Of a stretch of 64,000 nt of DNA, positions 21,654-34,912 are shown piece by piece. The notes beneath the pieces are model-generated. The model saw only the letters and a list, made by a program, of their open reading frames with translations. It was not told the origin of the DNA and searched no databases. A program made the translations under genes and the position numbers. Positions within the stretch are counted from its first letter, which is position 1, and every line of letters starts with the position of its first letter. The stretch comes from Prostheceraeus crozeri (lineage: Eukaryota > Platyhelminthes > Polycladida > Euryleptidae), in contig CAJQUW010010416.1 of the NCBI GenBank assembly GCA_907163375.1, forward strand, positions 1 through 64,000, given 5' to 3'.

Positions 21654-24209
21654 TTAGGATTGTTCAATGAATAGAGTTAGTCATCATGAGACTAAGACAT
21701 CTTCTGCGAGTTGTTGGTTGGCTTCTGATGTCCAATATATTGGACACGGCTATTACGGAGACTTGTGCATGAGTAATAACGAATATTGGTTGTGAATTAG
21801 TGATATCATGCTATAGTTATTGTGCATTCATATTTTCGCTTTAAAATTTGGTCAACATCAGGGGTAAATTCAAAATTTGAATTATGTTTTTCTTTTTTTA
21901 TGTCATCTCATACTTGCAAGTTAAATTTATCTGGCAAGTTGATTCATTTGATGAATCAAAATATTTTTGCATGAAAAACATGGTATTTAATGATTAATAT
22001 GTAGAATCTAGTCATCAATGAACATGGCTCAATATTTCAAAAAATATTTAAAATTTGTCCAATATATTAGACAGCAGTAGAAAAAAGGTTAAAGGGACAG
22101 TTATTGATGAGGCCAAACGCTTGTATAGAAATGCAAAAATATTTGGATCACCAGAGAATTAATTGGTCTTGAAACCCGAAAGCAGTTTCAAAACCAATGA
22201 GTGACTCGGAGAAAATAAACCAGTGACATCGCAATAAACCGCACCGGTTTTCAAATTCTTCAGGATTCACTCATGGACGCTTTTCAGCTGGATTGACGGT
22301 CACGTATTCTACATTCATTTCAGCATGCTGATGACCACGACTTCTGTTACTCAGGCTATTGTGAGCCGTGAACACCCGGGGCACCTGCAGACCTAGTGAT
22401 TTTGATGTTCTGATGAGCCACTCGTTCAGAGAATTACTGCAGTACAGAGCTCTTTCCAACAGTACCGCCTTTCCATGGACAGCAATTCGGAATTTGAATT
22501 CCACTTTATTCAAGTATTCCATGTCTTTTAGGATTTGCTAGGCATTTATGGTAGATGACTTTGATAAACGACACGTATTGATCAGCTATCGAATGAGGAA
22601 GTCTTTGTTTCAAATGTTCCTGTCCGAGGCGACGAACGGGAAGAAAACATGGTTTGTCCTGAATCGGGACACTTTGCAATACTTACAAAAGAAGCAGAAT
22701 CAAAGTGTAGCATCATGGAAGTGAATTTCCCACTCAACCCGTACACCTGCATTGTTGGATATGAGAACTAAACAAAGCTTGGCAAAATCAAATACTTACA
22801 ACTCATTTAAAAACAAATCAATCCAAAATGATGTCAAATAATACAGAAATCACAATTGAATTGGTTCAACAAAGTCGATAAGCAGAAATGAAGAATAGGC
22901 CAACATGATGTAAATGTACACGAGATGCAAATGTTATCCCGTATTTGAACCAATTCCGATTTTAATAACATGCGAAGCCTCAGTCGCAAAAATCAATTTT
23001 GTCATGCGCATTCTGTCAATATAATCCAATTAGTCAAGACAACAAAACAACAACTTGCTAGCAGTGGGCCTACAGTCCATTGACAAGTATATGAGTATGA
23101 TTATGGTTCATTCAATAGTGTCCAACAACACAGCGAGAAATGTGCCTACTTTCTCTCATCTAAGACGGAGTCTGCATCAAAAAGATGAGCCTCTCTGTCA
23201 ATCTTGAAAACTTTGCCCCCTTTCATACATAAAATTGTACCCTTTCATAGCGGAAATGTCGGTTGCTACCGACGATGTGTATAGCTCCTTGGTATTTAAT
23301 GATTAATGCACAGCCACTCTTGTCGCTGTGTTCTTCATTCCGTCCAGTTATGATGGCCAAAACTGCATTAAGGCCACCATTTGGTCATTATAGGCTTCTT
23401 TATCAGATGGAGACATCCAGACGGCAAAAGCATAGACAGTTTGCAATAATATATGACTTGTGGTCTGAGTTTTTATCATTAGTTATCCTACCATTTCTTA
23501 TCCATGACGTTATCTGCACACCACAATATAATTAATGCAGACTTGGAATAAACACTGAAATGTGAGGGATAGCAGGCCTTTACTCGATGGGAGAGCCGGC
23601 CTCACAGTTGTCATCATGATTATTTGATTTCCATGGAAGTGAACAACAAGTTAAAGTCACCTACTTCAAATGTAAACTACTTCAATTCAGCTGGAGGTTT
23701 TCAGAATGTCTTCAAAGTGACAATAATTGGTTAGAAAATCCTTTATTTTCCTATGAAATGATATATGAAACATTGAATAAAACGAATGTCTCTTACCGAC
23801 AACTCCGCCGTCTGAAATGATAATTTGTAAATATAACTTCTGATTTTCAACTGCAGATGAGAATGACCTGTCCTTATTCTAGACTAATCAGGCTCGTATT
23901 TGCAATGCCCTCTCTTATCTTACATGTTGGCATAAAAAGTTGTCTTGCATGAAAATGCAGAGAAATTGACATAAGCGGACGAAGTAGGGAATGAATAGAT
24001 GACACCTCTTGACCAGACTTTATAACATGACCAGATCAGTACAGAAGCTCAGTATTGCTTTATGGAATCAATGTTGAAATTTGTTCAGAGATAATCATTG
24101 ATTCATTCCTAATTCACAAGATCTTCCTAACTTCACTTCTAATGGCGCTGTGCTGTATTGCTTTGTAGCTGAATTTGTGACGTCACACATTGGCTTCTTG
24201 TACATTGCT

Positions 24210-25027
24210 CAGGGGTGAGCCGACAAACTTGTATCTGTAACACATTCTGTCACATTTTGATATTCGAGATTTGTCACATTTTGTCACGTACAGATGGGCG
24301 CAAATGTCACATTTTGTCACATGCTCATTGACGTAAAAGTCAGATTTTGTTACATGCTGATGAAAACACATTGCCAAAATTTGAAGCATGCCGGTGCGCA
24401 GAAGATTGGCAGCTCTAAATCTTGCCTTAAAGGCTGATTTTTTAAATAGAGCATTTGACGCAACATTCATGACATATATCAAACGAGGTTTTAACGGGAC
24501 AAAATCGAGAAAAGTCGTTAATTTATTGATTATCTCTAATTATTTCTGTTTATAGTTCCATATGGGTGGTCTCCGTGGCACAGTGGCTAAGTACTTCGCC
24601 TAGCGATCTTTCGGTCGAGGGGTGTCAGTCCTCCAAAGTGTCATTGGAAGTAGTGAGGAAGGGAATTCGGACTTCAACTTTGAAAAGTCGGACAAATAAC
24701 ATCACGATTTGCCTGGAGCAAGTACAAGTCGCCATGTGGAGCAAGGAAGGGGAAAATATCAATCTTGCATATTCCTAATACAAAAATTATCATTTAAGAA
24801 TAAAGGAACATTAGAATAATGACCTCCCAAAAAACATGACTTCGTTATTTCATTCAAAAGAAGTTAATGCTCCTCTGTGACTTTGTTCATGTTTTGTCAG
24901 GATATTTTTTCGCGAATGTGTCACATTTTGTCACACCAACAACAAAAAACACACATTTTGTCACATTTTATTTTGAGATGAAAAATTGTCACATAATGTC
25001 ACGTTTTGTCACATCGGCTCACCCCTG
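24210..25027. mobile_element. hAT-like MITE with CAGGGGTGAGCCGA ends
   Basis: The terminal inverted repeats are CAGGGGTGAGCCGA on the left and the complement TCGGCTCACCCCTG on the right; CAGGG-type ends are usual for hAT elements. The 818-bp interior has no transposase. GTCAC recurs about eleven times near the two ends, mostly as TTTTGTCACA and always in the same orientation. An 8-bp target duplication is not visible, because the right flank (TTATAGAC) does not match the homologous copy. Confidence 0.65.
24562..24830 (+). mobile_element. tRNA-derived SINE-like segment inside the MITE
   Basis: TGGCACAGTGG at 24576-24586 fits the Pol III A box exactly, in the context GGTCTCCGTGGCACAGTGG that opens many tRNA-derived SINEs. 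A B box is expected near 24620-24630 but only a weak form (GGTGTCAGTCC) is present. No target duplication could be set. The A box is firm; the element boundaries are a guess. Confidence 0.4.
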
Positions 25028-26290
25028 TTATAGACGATAGCGTGAAGTGCAGCCATGTCAACCGCTTCATTTGACTTCGTATATTCGACACATTGTCATT
25101 ACTCGTGTGTACGTTGTTCTCTCTCCCTTTTCTTCTCATCCACCACTGCCATTTAAAATCTTCACATGACCATTGCCACAACCTTTTTTATTTAAGCGGA
25201 TTCTCTATAACAGGATTTCCCAAACACTCTTGCAAACGTCTGGATTAGCATATTTGATTGACAATGGGATCCGTCTAATTTTATATCTAGTAAGCTGCAA
25301 ATTCCAAGAAGCAATGTAACAAGGAATATAATTAAGACAACAAATTTTGCAATTACTTCCTCATAGTAATCTAGCCGCTTAAGGACGGAGGTCCTTTTTA
25401 TTTTCTTTCATCTGGCGAGTTGTACAAATGTAAAACAATCTCAAGTGCCGATCTGACGAGGTGTGGCCGTCCTATTTACATTGATTTCGTCCTCAAGAGG
25501 TTGAAGCTCTCTTTAAGCATCATTTTATTGAATCTCAAGTCTTTTCACTTGATGCAAGCTTTCTCCTTTGATTCACTAACAAAACATTTAATGATCCTCT
25601 TTTCCATTCATCTTTCTACCTACGCCTCGCACTGACCTGCGATAATATTTCAAAGGTCATTTCATATGAAAGCAACGTTTTAAAAAGCAAAGAAATTACT
25701 AAACAATTTTGTTGCTCTATCAGACACAAGTGGGCTACAGCTTCCAATATTTTGAGCAGGAAAAGCACTGAAATGACAGAAGCTGTGAAATATTCTTATG
25801 AAAAAGATCCATCAAGAAAGAATTGATGCGAGACATGAAACTGGTAGTGCAGAAATAGCCTGATTGATAGCGAAATCAACTTCAAGGAAATCAGATGTAG
25901 CATGTTCATCACGAGATCATTGCGGTCCGTGAAAATGATGCCACAGTCCGCAGTTTGGGAGCTCTATGACAATAGAGGACCAGAACGCACATGCGCATTG
26001 AAAGCAATGCATTGACAGCGATATGCAAGCGATGGGGGTTTCCAGTGGTTGACAATGGGAAGATACCGGCAGCTTGTCGTTGTACTTTGCACTGATTTAC
26101 GGTTGTTATCATTTCTCTTTAATTGTAAAATCATTTTGATGAAATAGTTTTCAATATATCTCCTTTTGGTCAGAATTTCAACCATGGAGGGTTTCAGATT
26201 TGATTCTTCTTAAGATCTAGCAGCGTTGACCTTTGTCGATGTCTAAACGAGCAGGTAAAGTTGTCATCATGAAACATCTGTTAGCTCATG

Positions 26291-29200
26291 CTACCGTGAC
26301 CAGTGGGACTGCTTTTATCATTTTTGAACTTAAATGACTTTTTTCATCTTCTTAAAAGTGCTTTCTGGTTGCAGTTATCCTTCCACGACTCAATTGAAAG
26401 TCATCACATTGTCGGAAGTCATCATGACCTGCTCTGCACACACTTTTTAAATTTGCTCCAATTATGTCTTTCCAATCTCTTGGTTACATTAACAATCCTT
26501 CAGTGTACAACGGGAACGATTTGATTTTTCCTGACGTCATTCAAGTGGACCTTAATTCGATCAATATTTGGCAAACGCTGTATCGCCAAATGTTGAGCAG
26601 TTATTTTGACTTATATAACATGTTGACGTGGCATAAAAGTGAAGGTTTTAACCTCATACTCGTATGTTGTCAAAGAAGATTTCGAGACAAAAATCATTCG
26701 CGTGATGAATAGGATACAACGAACGGCCACCCATGAGTGATATCTACTAGACTTCAGCTACATGCATCCCGAGTAAAAAAATATGTTATGCTTTCTAAGC
26801 GTCATGGTACGCGCGCGGCAAACTTAGTAGGCGACATAGAAGCACGCAAAACCATGATATGCCTACTAGGCACATATCAAGCACCTACTAGATTGATTAA
26901 GCAAAGTTTGCCATGGCATGATGATTACTAGGCACATATCAAGCACCTGCTAAATCGGCTAAGCAAGCAATATTTTTTTTCTGTTCTTATCAAGCATCAT
27001 CAGGGTTGAAGGGTTTCTCGCGGCGCTAATTGATCAGACAAAGTTTACTAAGCGGCACTATAATTTTGAGCGGCTAATAAGGGCCAATAATATATAATAT
27101 ATTATAATATAACTTATTTTAATAATCATATAAATAAGAAGCCAATCTGGGTCATTGTCATGAAAATGTCAAATGCTTTATTACTTATCCCAGTCAACTA
27201 AATATCTTCGTCAAACGCAACTAGGTGTATTTTGCTGTACACCAGATCAATGCATATTAAACGAAAGTATAGTTGTAGGAAAAGTTATCTTTAAATGGCC
27301 AGTTGATACATACGTGTTTCATCAAAATAATTTTAGAACTAAGAATAGACTATGATTTTAGAACTAGAACTTAATAATTTTAGAACATGACACGACCATT
27401 CACAACTTAAACACTTCGAGTTCATCACTGACACTCCAACAGCACAATTACCGAAATGCGGTGAAGTGTTCCCGTTTCAAATGCCAACAATCATGTCATG
27501 CAATTACATCATGCTTCCCCTAGTCAGGGAGTCCTCTGAGCATAGGATTCGCTAATTCTTTCACTTATAGTTAGACTTGAGATCATTTTTTTCATTTCCT
27601 TCAGAATATTGTTTGTTGGGTAATAACGTAGCAAGCAAATTTTATTAAATATAGAGCATCTGCATGTCGCATGTTTAATTACAATTTTACTAAATTTCTT
27701 GCTCGGTATTTTCCTTAAGACAGTAAGACATAATGCATTCTCTTGAAATAGTGTGTGTGAGCTTTAGTTGGGCCGTGCGCAGTGAAGCCATCTAGATAAA
27801 TGTGTAAGTCCGATTGGCATGTAAACGCTCGGTACCTAAGTTTTGCTCACGTAATTGGCGCAGTATGTTGCTGATGCGCCATGAGAGATAAGCTACCAAC
27901 GGAACTCAAAGAACTCCTCGATCCTCTCTCACTAATGAATATTTGGAGATTCTAAATTTGTTAGTGATATTTATTCGACTAAATTTGATCAGATCTTGAA
28001 AAGCTGCAGATAAAACTCTTATAACTATATAATAAGAGAGGTGCCGACATGATAAACTTTCAATCATTCTTGACTTTTTGTACAACGTTCAGTAGCCCTT
28101 AATTTCTTATGGCACCGGAGTTTACAGTAAGTCCCCCTCAAATACCAAGCTTCAGGATTTTCGCTTCCGGTAGCTTGCCCCGGAGTAAGCTTTAGGGAGG
28201 TATTCATTTGAATGCGCTTGATCAATCTTTGCTTCACGCTGCTGCGTCAGGACAATTGACACTTCTTCTCTGTTCTTCTTCTCAACCATGAGCCAACATG
28301 AACATATAATTTCGAGGGAAAATATAAATCCTTTCAATTGAATAAAATTAACAGCATAATTTCAACTTAAATAAACTCCAACATTTGAAGCAATGCAACT
28401 GATTGGCCTCATCTTCGAGATGGACTGAGAGTTTCAGGAGCATATCATCTTTATAAACCATCGACCAAATCAGAACAGAAATAACTTTTCAGCATGACAA
28501 AATTGAGTTTGATACGATGAAATAATCAGTTTCAAAGCGTCGAACCACGCATGTTCTCTTTCTCCTGTGATTAAGCATCACCGGGATTGAACAGGCCGCG
28601 GGCACGGCCTTCCGATTAATTTTATTGGGCCTCTGTTGACCATTAACTATGCATTCCCTCTAGAGGAAATCGTTTAGTCAATAAAAAAGGAAAACACCAT
28701 TATAGGAGCATGTATAGTAATTGTAACATATTTAAAGATAGCTACCTAAACGTGCTCTATCTGACATAAATGTTGCGAACTGATTCTTGAATAGTAAACA
28801 AAGATACTAACTTATGCATGCAATTATGCGTAGTTTATCTCAAATAAAATTGTCAGAATCCTATATTCTAGTCTACATGAATTTTCATAGCAGCAAATCA
28901 AAAATCAGGCACCACCATTCTGCTAAGGTCCACATTGTTTCCATCGACTTTTGAAAGCGCGGGACGCCGAAGTGCCGTCAACTTCTGCATAATTTTAGCG
29001 CCAGTAGAAATCAACCTCAAAAGAAAGGGGATCTTGATTTTTTCCGTGCTGCTATAATGACTATGATCTCCCATCAAAAGATTACTTTATATCTCGATTA
29101 ATTGGAAATAATCTCGAGGAATTAATGAATGATTGGATTTCAATGCAAACACATATAATAATAGTAGCGCCTACTGCCTGTGTTCTTGACAGTCGATGGT

Positions 29201-31840
29201 AGAGCAGTGTCTGAAGTTAGCGGCATTCGATCAATTTTAATTGACATCGCACGTTGTCAACCCCTGCCGGTTTTGATTACTCCAGCCGGTTTCAGCCTTG
29301 ACTCATTTATATTATTTATATTGATAGAACTTTCTAGCAATGCATTCCCAATTTAATGTGTATTTAACTAACTTTTGTAAAATGCTTTAAAAGCAGGTTT
29401 CGTTACAGATCGCAGATTTCCTTTGCTAAGACTGGCCGGTACTTTGGCAATGTTTTCCACGGTTTTTATGCAAGTATTTGAGCATTCCAAAATCTTGCTC
29501 CGGTGCAGGGTTGTGAGTACAATTTCTGTGCATGGTTTATATTTCTTAAAACTATATTTATCACTGTTCTAAACTTGCGGAAAAGCCCTAAGCATGCTAA
29601 TATGTTTCAATGAAAACAGAATATTTTGGAAATCGTAAAAACAACCTCAGGTTAAAATTTTGGTTAAGCATCGTTTTCGATAACAAATGTGCACATTCAG
29701 CATCTGCTTTTGGTTGTTAAAAAAAGAAGTTGCAGAGGCCTGCTGCTCACAGTGGGCCAATGATCCTGATTTCTATAGTAGCCTACTACAGAATTAGCTG
29801 ATCACAAAGCTAATCAGATCCATGATGTGGCCCGCTACTAGAACCGTTTGCCCACCTTTGAGCTGGATGATTCACATGCAACATGCAAAACTTGCAAGTC
29901 ATGGCATACATATACATGTACATTTGAAAAATTTCTCTTCTTTGTCCATGACTCGCTCACCTACGAAATTTGTTTCATGAATAGCTAGCAGTTTCTCTAC
30001 TTGAAGCACATGTACATGTATGTTCTCTGCCAGAACTGCATGTGCATATATTAGTTTTGCAATTTCCAATTCATATCTACAAGCAGTGGCAGTAGAAACG
30101 CATCGTATCACTTTGGCCTACAGACAAAAAAAGTGCGAACTGAAGTAAAGGGCGAACAGATCTCTCCAAATGTGCACTTATAGCACAAAGCAACTAATAT
30201 TTAAGACTACAGTTGATGAGCAATCATAAAGGTCAATCGCTTTGCAAATTTCAATTTTCAACAAATACACGTTGTCATGTCTTAATAGTTATTTCCTGTA
30301 ACGTAAGTTATGCAATTGTCATTCATATCTTGACATCCACTCCACTTTCTGTTACGGTTTTACTAATTCACATGTTTTCCTGACAACAATTTTTCAACTG
30401 CACAAACCAAGAAAAGCATCTGCACATTTGAATTTAGAACTGCACAAATTGTATCCAGTTGCAAATTAAAAACCCTAGTGCATGAGAGTGACCATGATCT
30501 ACCATGGACGTTACATAGAGAAGGATCTGCCGCGATAATTGGTGTGGTACATTCGAATATACTGTATAACAACAGTTTCCATTTCCTAAACCTGAGGATT
30601 CGCGTTGTTGTATTTCTCTTGGAGAACACATTAAGAGAACACATTACGTGCTTTTATGTCGGCCATCCTTATTAGGTACTAGTCTCAAAAGGGTATTTCG
30701 GTCTATCTTTCAGTATTTGTACAAATCTCATGGTTCCTATTTCATCAAAGTATAGAGCCCTAATGATTGTTAGGTGGACGTTGCTTTGAAACCTTTGCAT
30801 ATATCAATTTAAGAGATAATAAGAGACAAAAGGTCTGATCAACTCAAGACATAAGTTCGTTATGCTGAAATCACATTTTTTAACTTCATTTAAGTTAGAT
30901 GAAAAAACAAAAAAATATCATGCGAACAGCGAAAACTGAAAATACAATCCCAAGTTGCATCAGTAAAGAAAAATGCCTAATATAGTCATTTTACTTCCTG
31001 TCTTTGACTAAGCATGATTTAAATAAACTAGAGCTATAATTGGAAATTTACAGCTCTAATAATCGTATCATGGCATTACTGAGTGAGGGACAACTGATTT
31101 GTCAATAAAGGACATTAACGTCTTTGATTCCCCGACCGCTTCCTATGGTAGGTTCTAATCAGTGTATTTGACATACTAATCATTGTATTTGACACACGTG
31201 CTGAAGTGACAGCAAGTGCACCTTGAGTTTTTGGGTCGACCTTGGGTAAGTGATACTAAACTTGTGCTTTCTATTAATGCTGAATTTATACAGATCAAGT
31301 TACAAAAATTAATATTTTGATTTAAATCTTAGGAGAGCCACAGGATAAGAGCATAAAGTTCTGATATTTTATCAAATTTCCACTGGATTCACAGAATATT
31401 TCAAAAGTGAAGTACTTGTGATTATTAGATATTTCATTCTGGGCTTGACAACACCGTGCATTGAAAGTTCATACATATTGTATCCACTGTAAGTTTACAT
31501 GTATTTTGTTACATTGGTGCATATTGAATTTTCATATATTCCGTATATTTTACATCTTCGCAGTTATCTTCGCACCCTTAACTTTCTGCGATAGCCAACA
31601 TTTATCCAAAAATAAATTCATTCCAATTTCGCATTTTAGATATGTTTAACCATGCACTTACTGCGCAGCTATAATATTGATCAAGTTTGCTTATATTTCC
31701 GAATGATAAATTAAAGGCAATTGCTTTGCTATGAGCAATATGTAACTCAATCATAATTAAATCAAAGGTCTTCAATTAGTCAATATATCAATGTAGTCAA
31801 ATTAAAAGAAAACTTTATGACGTAATACATGTACTTAGGC
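26291..31840. other. Long stretch without recognised genes
   Basis: AT-rich, with many stop codons in all frames. The only structured parts are the terminal-repeat candidate at 26765 and repeated TACTAGGCA-like motifs at about 26870-26950. Short frames such as 26464-26712 and 29899-30111 have no motif and no second copy. Confidence 0.5.
26765..26785. repeat. Outer inverted repeat, left member
   Basis: A 21-base segment beginning CATCCCGAGTAAAAAAA. Its exact reverse complement is at 41586-41606, 14.8 kb away. Inside both, motifs of the form CTACTAGGCA recur (26860-26940 and 41480-41520). Confidence 0.55.
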
Positions 31841-32110
31841 TACCCGAGTAAAATTACCGTTGTCAGTTTAACAAATACTTACCAAGTACTTGGCATTAAA
31901 GTTCTAAACATTTAAGAAATATTTATCAAACCTAGTACATTTCCTAAACTTTTACTAAATATTTAGCAAACTTTCCAAACTTCCACAAAATATTTGGCAG
32001 ATTTTCTGAACTTTTACGAAATGTTTAGTAAATATTTTGTAAATTTTCCAAACTTTTACAAAACATTTAGCAAATTATTTCTAGCTTTTATAATATGTTT
32101 AGTAAATAAT
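31841..32110. repeat. Inner inverted-repeat end, left, with AAATATTTAGCAAA subterminal repeats
   Basis: It begins TACCCGAGTAAAATTACC and continues with about eight degenerate units of the form ACTAAATATTTAGCAAA. A similar end in opposite orientation is at 39481-39760. It shares CCCGAGTAAAA with the outer pair. Confidence 0.45.
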
Positions 32111-34370
32111 AAGCAAATTTTATCCTACTTCATAGGCGATTACGAAACATTTGCAAATTTGAATTCATGAAAAATATCTTCTTGTATGAAATGTTCTATA
32201 TTTATCAAATAGAAAACCAAAACAATCATAATTCGGCAAAAAGATAGCTAGTAAAACGCTCTGCTTGAATTATTCATGCTCAAAATCGTTCAAAATCCGT
32301 ACGGCATATAAAACTGCATGACTAGAATAAAATGACTGATCTTGCTAAAATTATGATTTGTACGATAACATTCATACAGATTAAAAAACTGAGCCCTGCT
32401 CCCCAAAGTAAACAGCAGAAGGAATGGATATCCTTCAAAAATACAATTTTTCATACGTATTTGGAAAATGAACAGAGTTTTATATATATCTTTTTTATAT
32501 CTTTTTAACCGTTTGAACACTTGCTGCGATGAAAAGTTTCTCAGAAATCGTTCACCATATTTCTTTCTCTTCCATTGAGAAATGTAGTAGGAGTTGATCT
32601 GCAACAAACAGGAAATACATTATAAATATGCGATAAATGATAAGTTGATGATGGAACATAGACGTTCTGCATATAGACAGATAAGCTTCATTTAAATGAA
32701 AAATAATGCAAAATATTGCAATTGAAGAGTATTTGATAATTGCTATGTTTCTTGTATTGGAGATTTATACTATTAATATAGGATTATAACATAATAATGC
32801 AAATGCGCCCCGCTGTGATCTTGCAGATGAAAAATATCGCCAAAAGTTTCATTTTACTTGTTTATTGTCACAACTGCGTTTCGTCTGCTCTCATGGGGGG
32901 ATGCATCCCGGCATCCCCCCTTCTGACCACCACTGCACACGTAAAACGCTGCTTGATAGTGATATATTTCCTATCAGAACAACTAAATGTCGGAACTTAC
33001 ACTCCTTCATTTAAAGCGGCCGTCTTGAAATGTATTAATAGATGAAAAGTATTAATTTAATAATTGCAGGATCACAGAACCGAATCCTAGTCCTGACCTT
33101 ATTAGTGATATTCATGTGGAAAGATATCTTTCATCAGACTGCTGGAGCAGGATATTAAATATGAAAATCCGCAAAATCTGAACCATCAGGAAAAGTGCAT
33201 GAAAATATGAAATTCTTTCAAAATTATGTCTGAAAGCAACTAAATGAAGTTAAATAATTTTGGGTCCAAAAGTCCTGGAAGACTTCAAGCCATGTGCTGC
33301 TGACTTAGCAACTCTCCCCAACTCCCAGTCAAAATATTGCGTAACACATACTCGTATAAAATTAGTTCAAGCCCTTCACAATTGATCTGACAATTGAAAA
33401 CAGGTTTTAATTTTCGAACTAAAATGGATCCATTTGTCTTCAGTTTTGATAATATTTTTTACAGATGTCAATATTTTGATGAAGAACATTTTTTAAACGT
33501 GGAGTTATTCATATCGATATGTGATTGATACAGATGTGAATCATTGCTTAATCGTAATGTTTTTAACAAGTAGGTACACAGAACTGATTTTTAACACATA
33601 ATTTCCATGCTTGCAAATATCATTTCCTCTTCGTTTTTTCCTTCTTCATTTCTATGAAGAAAAATGTGATTTTTTTCAAAACTTGGATTGGCAGTATAAA
33701 GCGGCCTCGTTCACATCAGAACAAAGAAATTGAAACACTTCTCAATTAGCTATCTACGAGCACCAAACATTTCAAGCAGCAAATTTGATCTAAAAAATTA
33801 ACTATGGCAAAAACGAGCCAAACTAAATATAACACAAAGATTAATATCTTGATTTGAAATTTAGAGCCTGCAGTCAATACCCTGAGTCGAAAGTCAAAGC
33901 CTTAAACACTAATCGCCTTATCTTTTGCATCTAGCTCTTGAAATGATTGATTGATTCTTATGAAATGAAATTAGCTCTTGAGAATAAATCGAAATATAAA
34001 CGCACTTTTGAATAATTCTTTTACTATTTCCAATACTCATTAAAAGTAAATTCTCAGGAAAATTCATTGATTTAGCACATTGGATTTGCTGATACGCACC
34101 CGCATTGACAACTCTATCACCGGTTCTTAAAAAAAATTTGTTACTTTTATATGAAAGAAAGACATGTCTGATCTTTAATCATGCTATTAAAAAAAGATTG
34201 TTGAAATTAGTCGATCTGAAATGAATACATGTACGAATTGCGAACAGCTTATGTTAAAATACTGTTAATGTTGTAACAGAGAAATATGACTATAACATAC
34301 TATCTATCGCAAAATGTTATGACTGAACTGGAATAATGACAACAATAATAATCTACCTAAAGTTGGGAGG
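32111..34370. other. No gene recognised
   Basis: AT-rich non-coding sequence. GATGCATCCCGGCATCCCCCC near 32900 is locally palindromic. The frame at 32290-32607 (minus, 105 codons) has no motif and looks like chance. Confidence 0.4.
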
Positions 34371-34912
34371 TAGAATAATTAAATATTGAGTTGCATCCTC
34401 AGTTGAAAATAATTGAAACACATCTGAATTGCTGCTATTTCATCCAAAATCAGGAATCATCAGCAAGCCTAGTTCACATCTCTCAAGATCGACACTCCCT
34501 ATTTAAGGTTGCAGCCATGCCTGGGTAAATTTGGGATTTGCAATTAGCAAGTTAGTGAAATTTCGATTCATTAAATATCACTTTAAACACACTGCTGGCA
34601 AATCGCCTAAGTAAGTGCGCCTGTAATAATTAATAATAACTTCTTTTTGCATACACAATATAAATAGAATAATTAAATAGTTCTATTTGATTTTTAATAT
34701 TGAAAACAATGCTTTCTTATTCCATTTCCATTGTGTTTGCAAAAAGCAGTTTTTATATTAAATTTATATTTTTTTAAATATTAAATTTTATATTATCATA
34801 TTAATTATTGCAGGTGCAGTAACTTAGGCAATTTGCCAGCATCAATGCGTTTAAAGTGATATTTTATGAATGCCCGTCGAAATTTCACTAACTTGCTATT
34901 TGGAAATCTTAG
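34371..34912. repeat. Foldback-type interspersed repeat, copy 3
   Basis: Left arm 34371-34690 (with TTGAGTTGCATCCTCAGTTG and CTGGCAAATCGCC); right arm 34805-34912 runs in the opposite sense (GCAATTTGCCAGC). About 110 bases of AT-rich sequence separate them. It is homologous to 1-335 and 15165-15730. Confidence 0.6.

Larger units (their letters stand above)
18825..22088 (-). mobile_element. piggyBac element
   Basis: The ends are CCCTTTTTCTACTG on the left (from 18825/18826) and the complement of CCTTTTTTCTACTG on the right (to 22088), matching the CCY start of piggyBac termini. The right flank is TTAA (22089-22092). On the left the TTAA has decayed to a single A after GTGAG, as the intact empty site at 3002-3005 shows. 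Inside are the transposase and a set of subterminal 16-bp palindromes. Size is about 3.26 kb. Confidence 0.85.
22089..26290. repeat. Duplicated flank, long form (copy at 22-26 kb)
   Basis: This continues the block of copy 2 after the piggyBac. Stretch 22093-22385 matches 3006-3300. From about 22540 to 25320 it matches 43150-45372, and 25320-26290 matches 57116-58084, apart from the MITE at 24210-25027. Short frames at 22271-22522 (minus) and 25909-26112 (minus; a matching frame at 57707-57910) have no recognisable domain. The uninterrupted AAGCAATGTAACAAGG at about 25310-25325 is the empty site of the Tc1/mariner insertion. Confidence 0.65.

Noticed and set aside
24183-24482. 99-codon frame on the minus strand
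   Set aside because: It is created by the repeated GTCAC motifs and crosses the MITE boundary.
25909-26112. Conserved frame shared with 57707-57910 as a gene
   Set aside because: Both copies belong to a recent duplicate, and there is no domain or start context to support coding.
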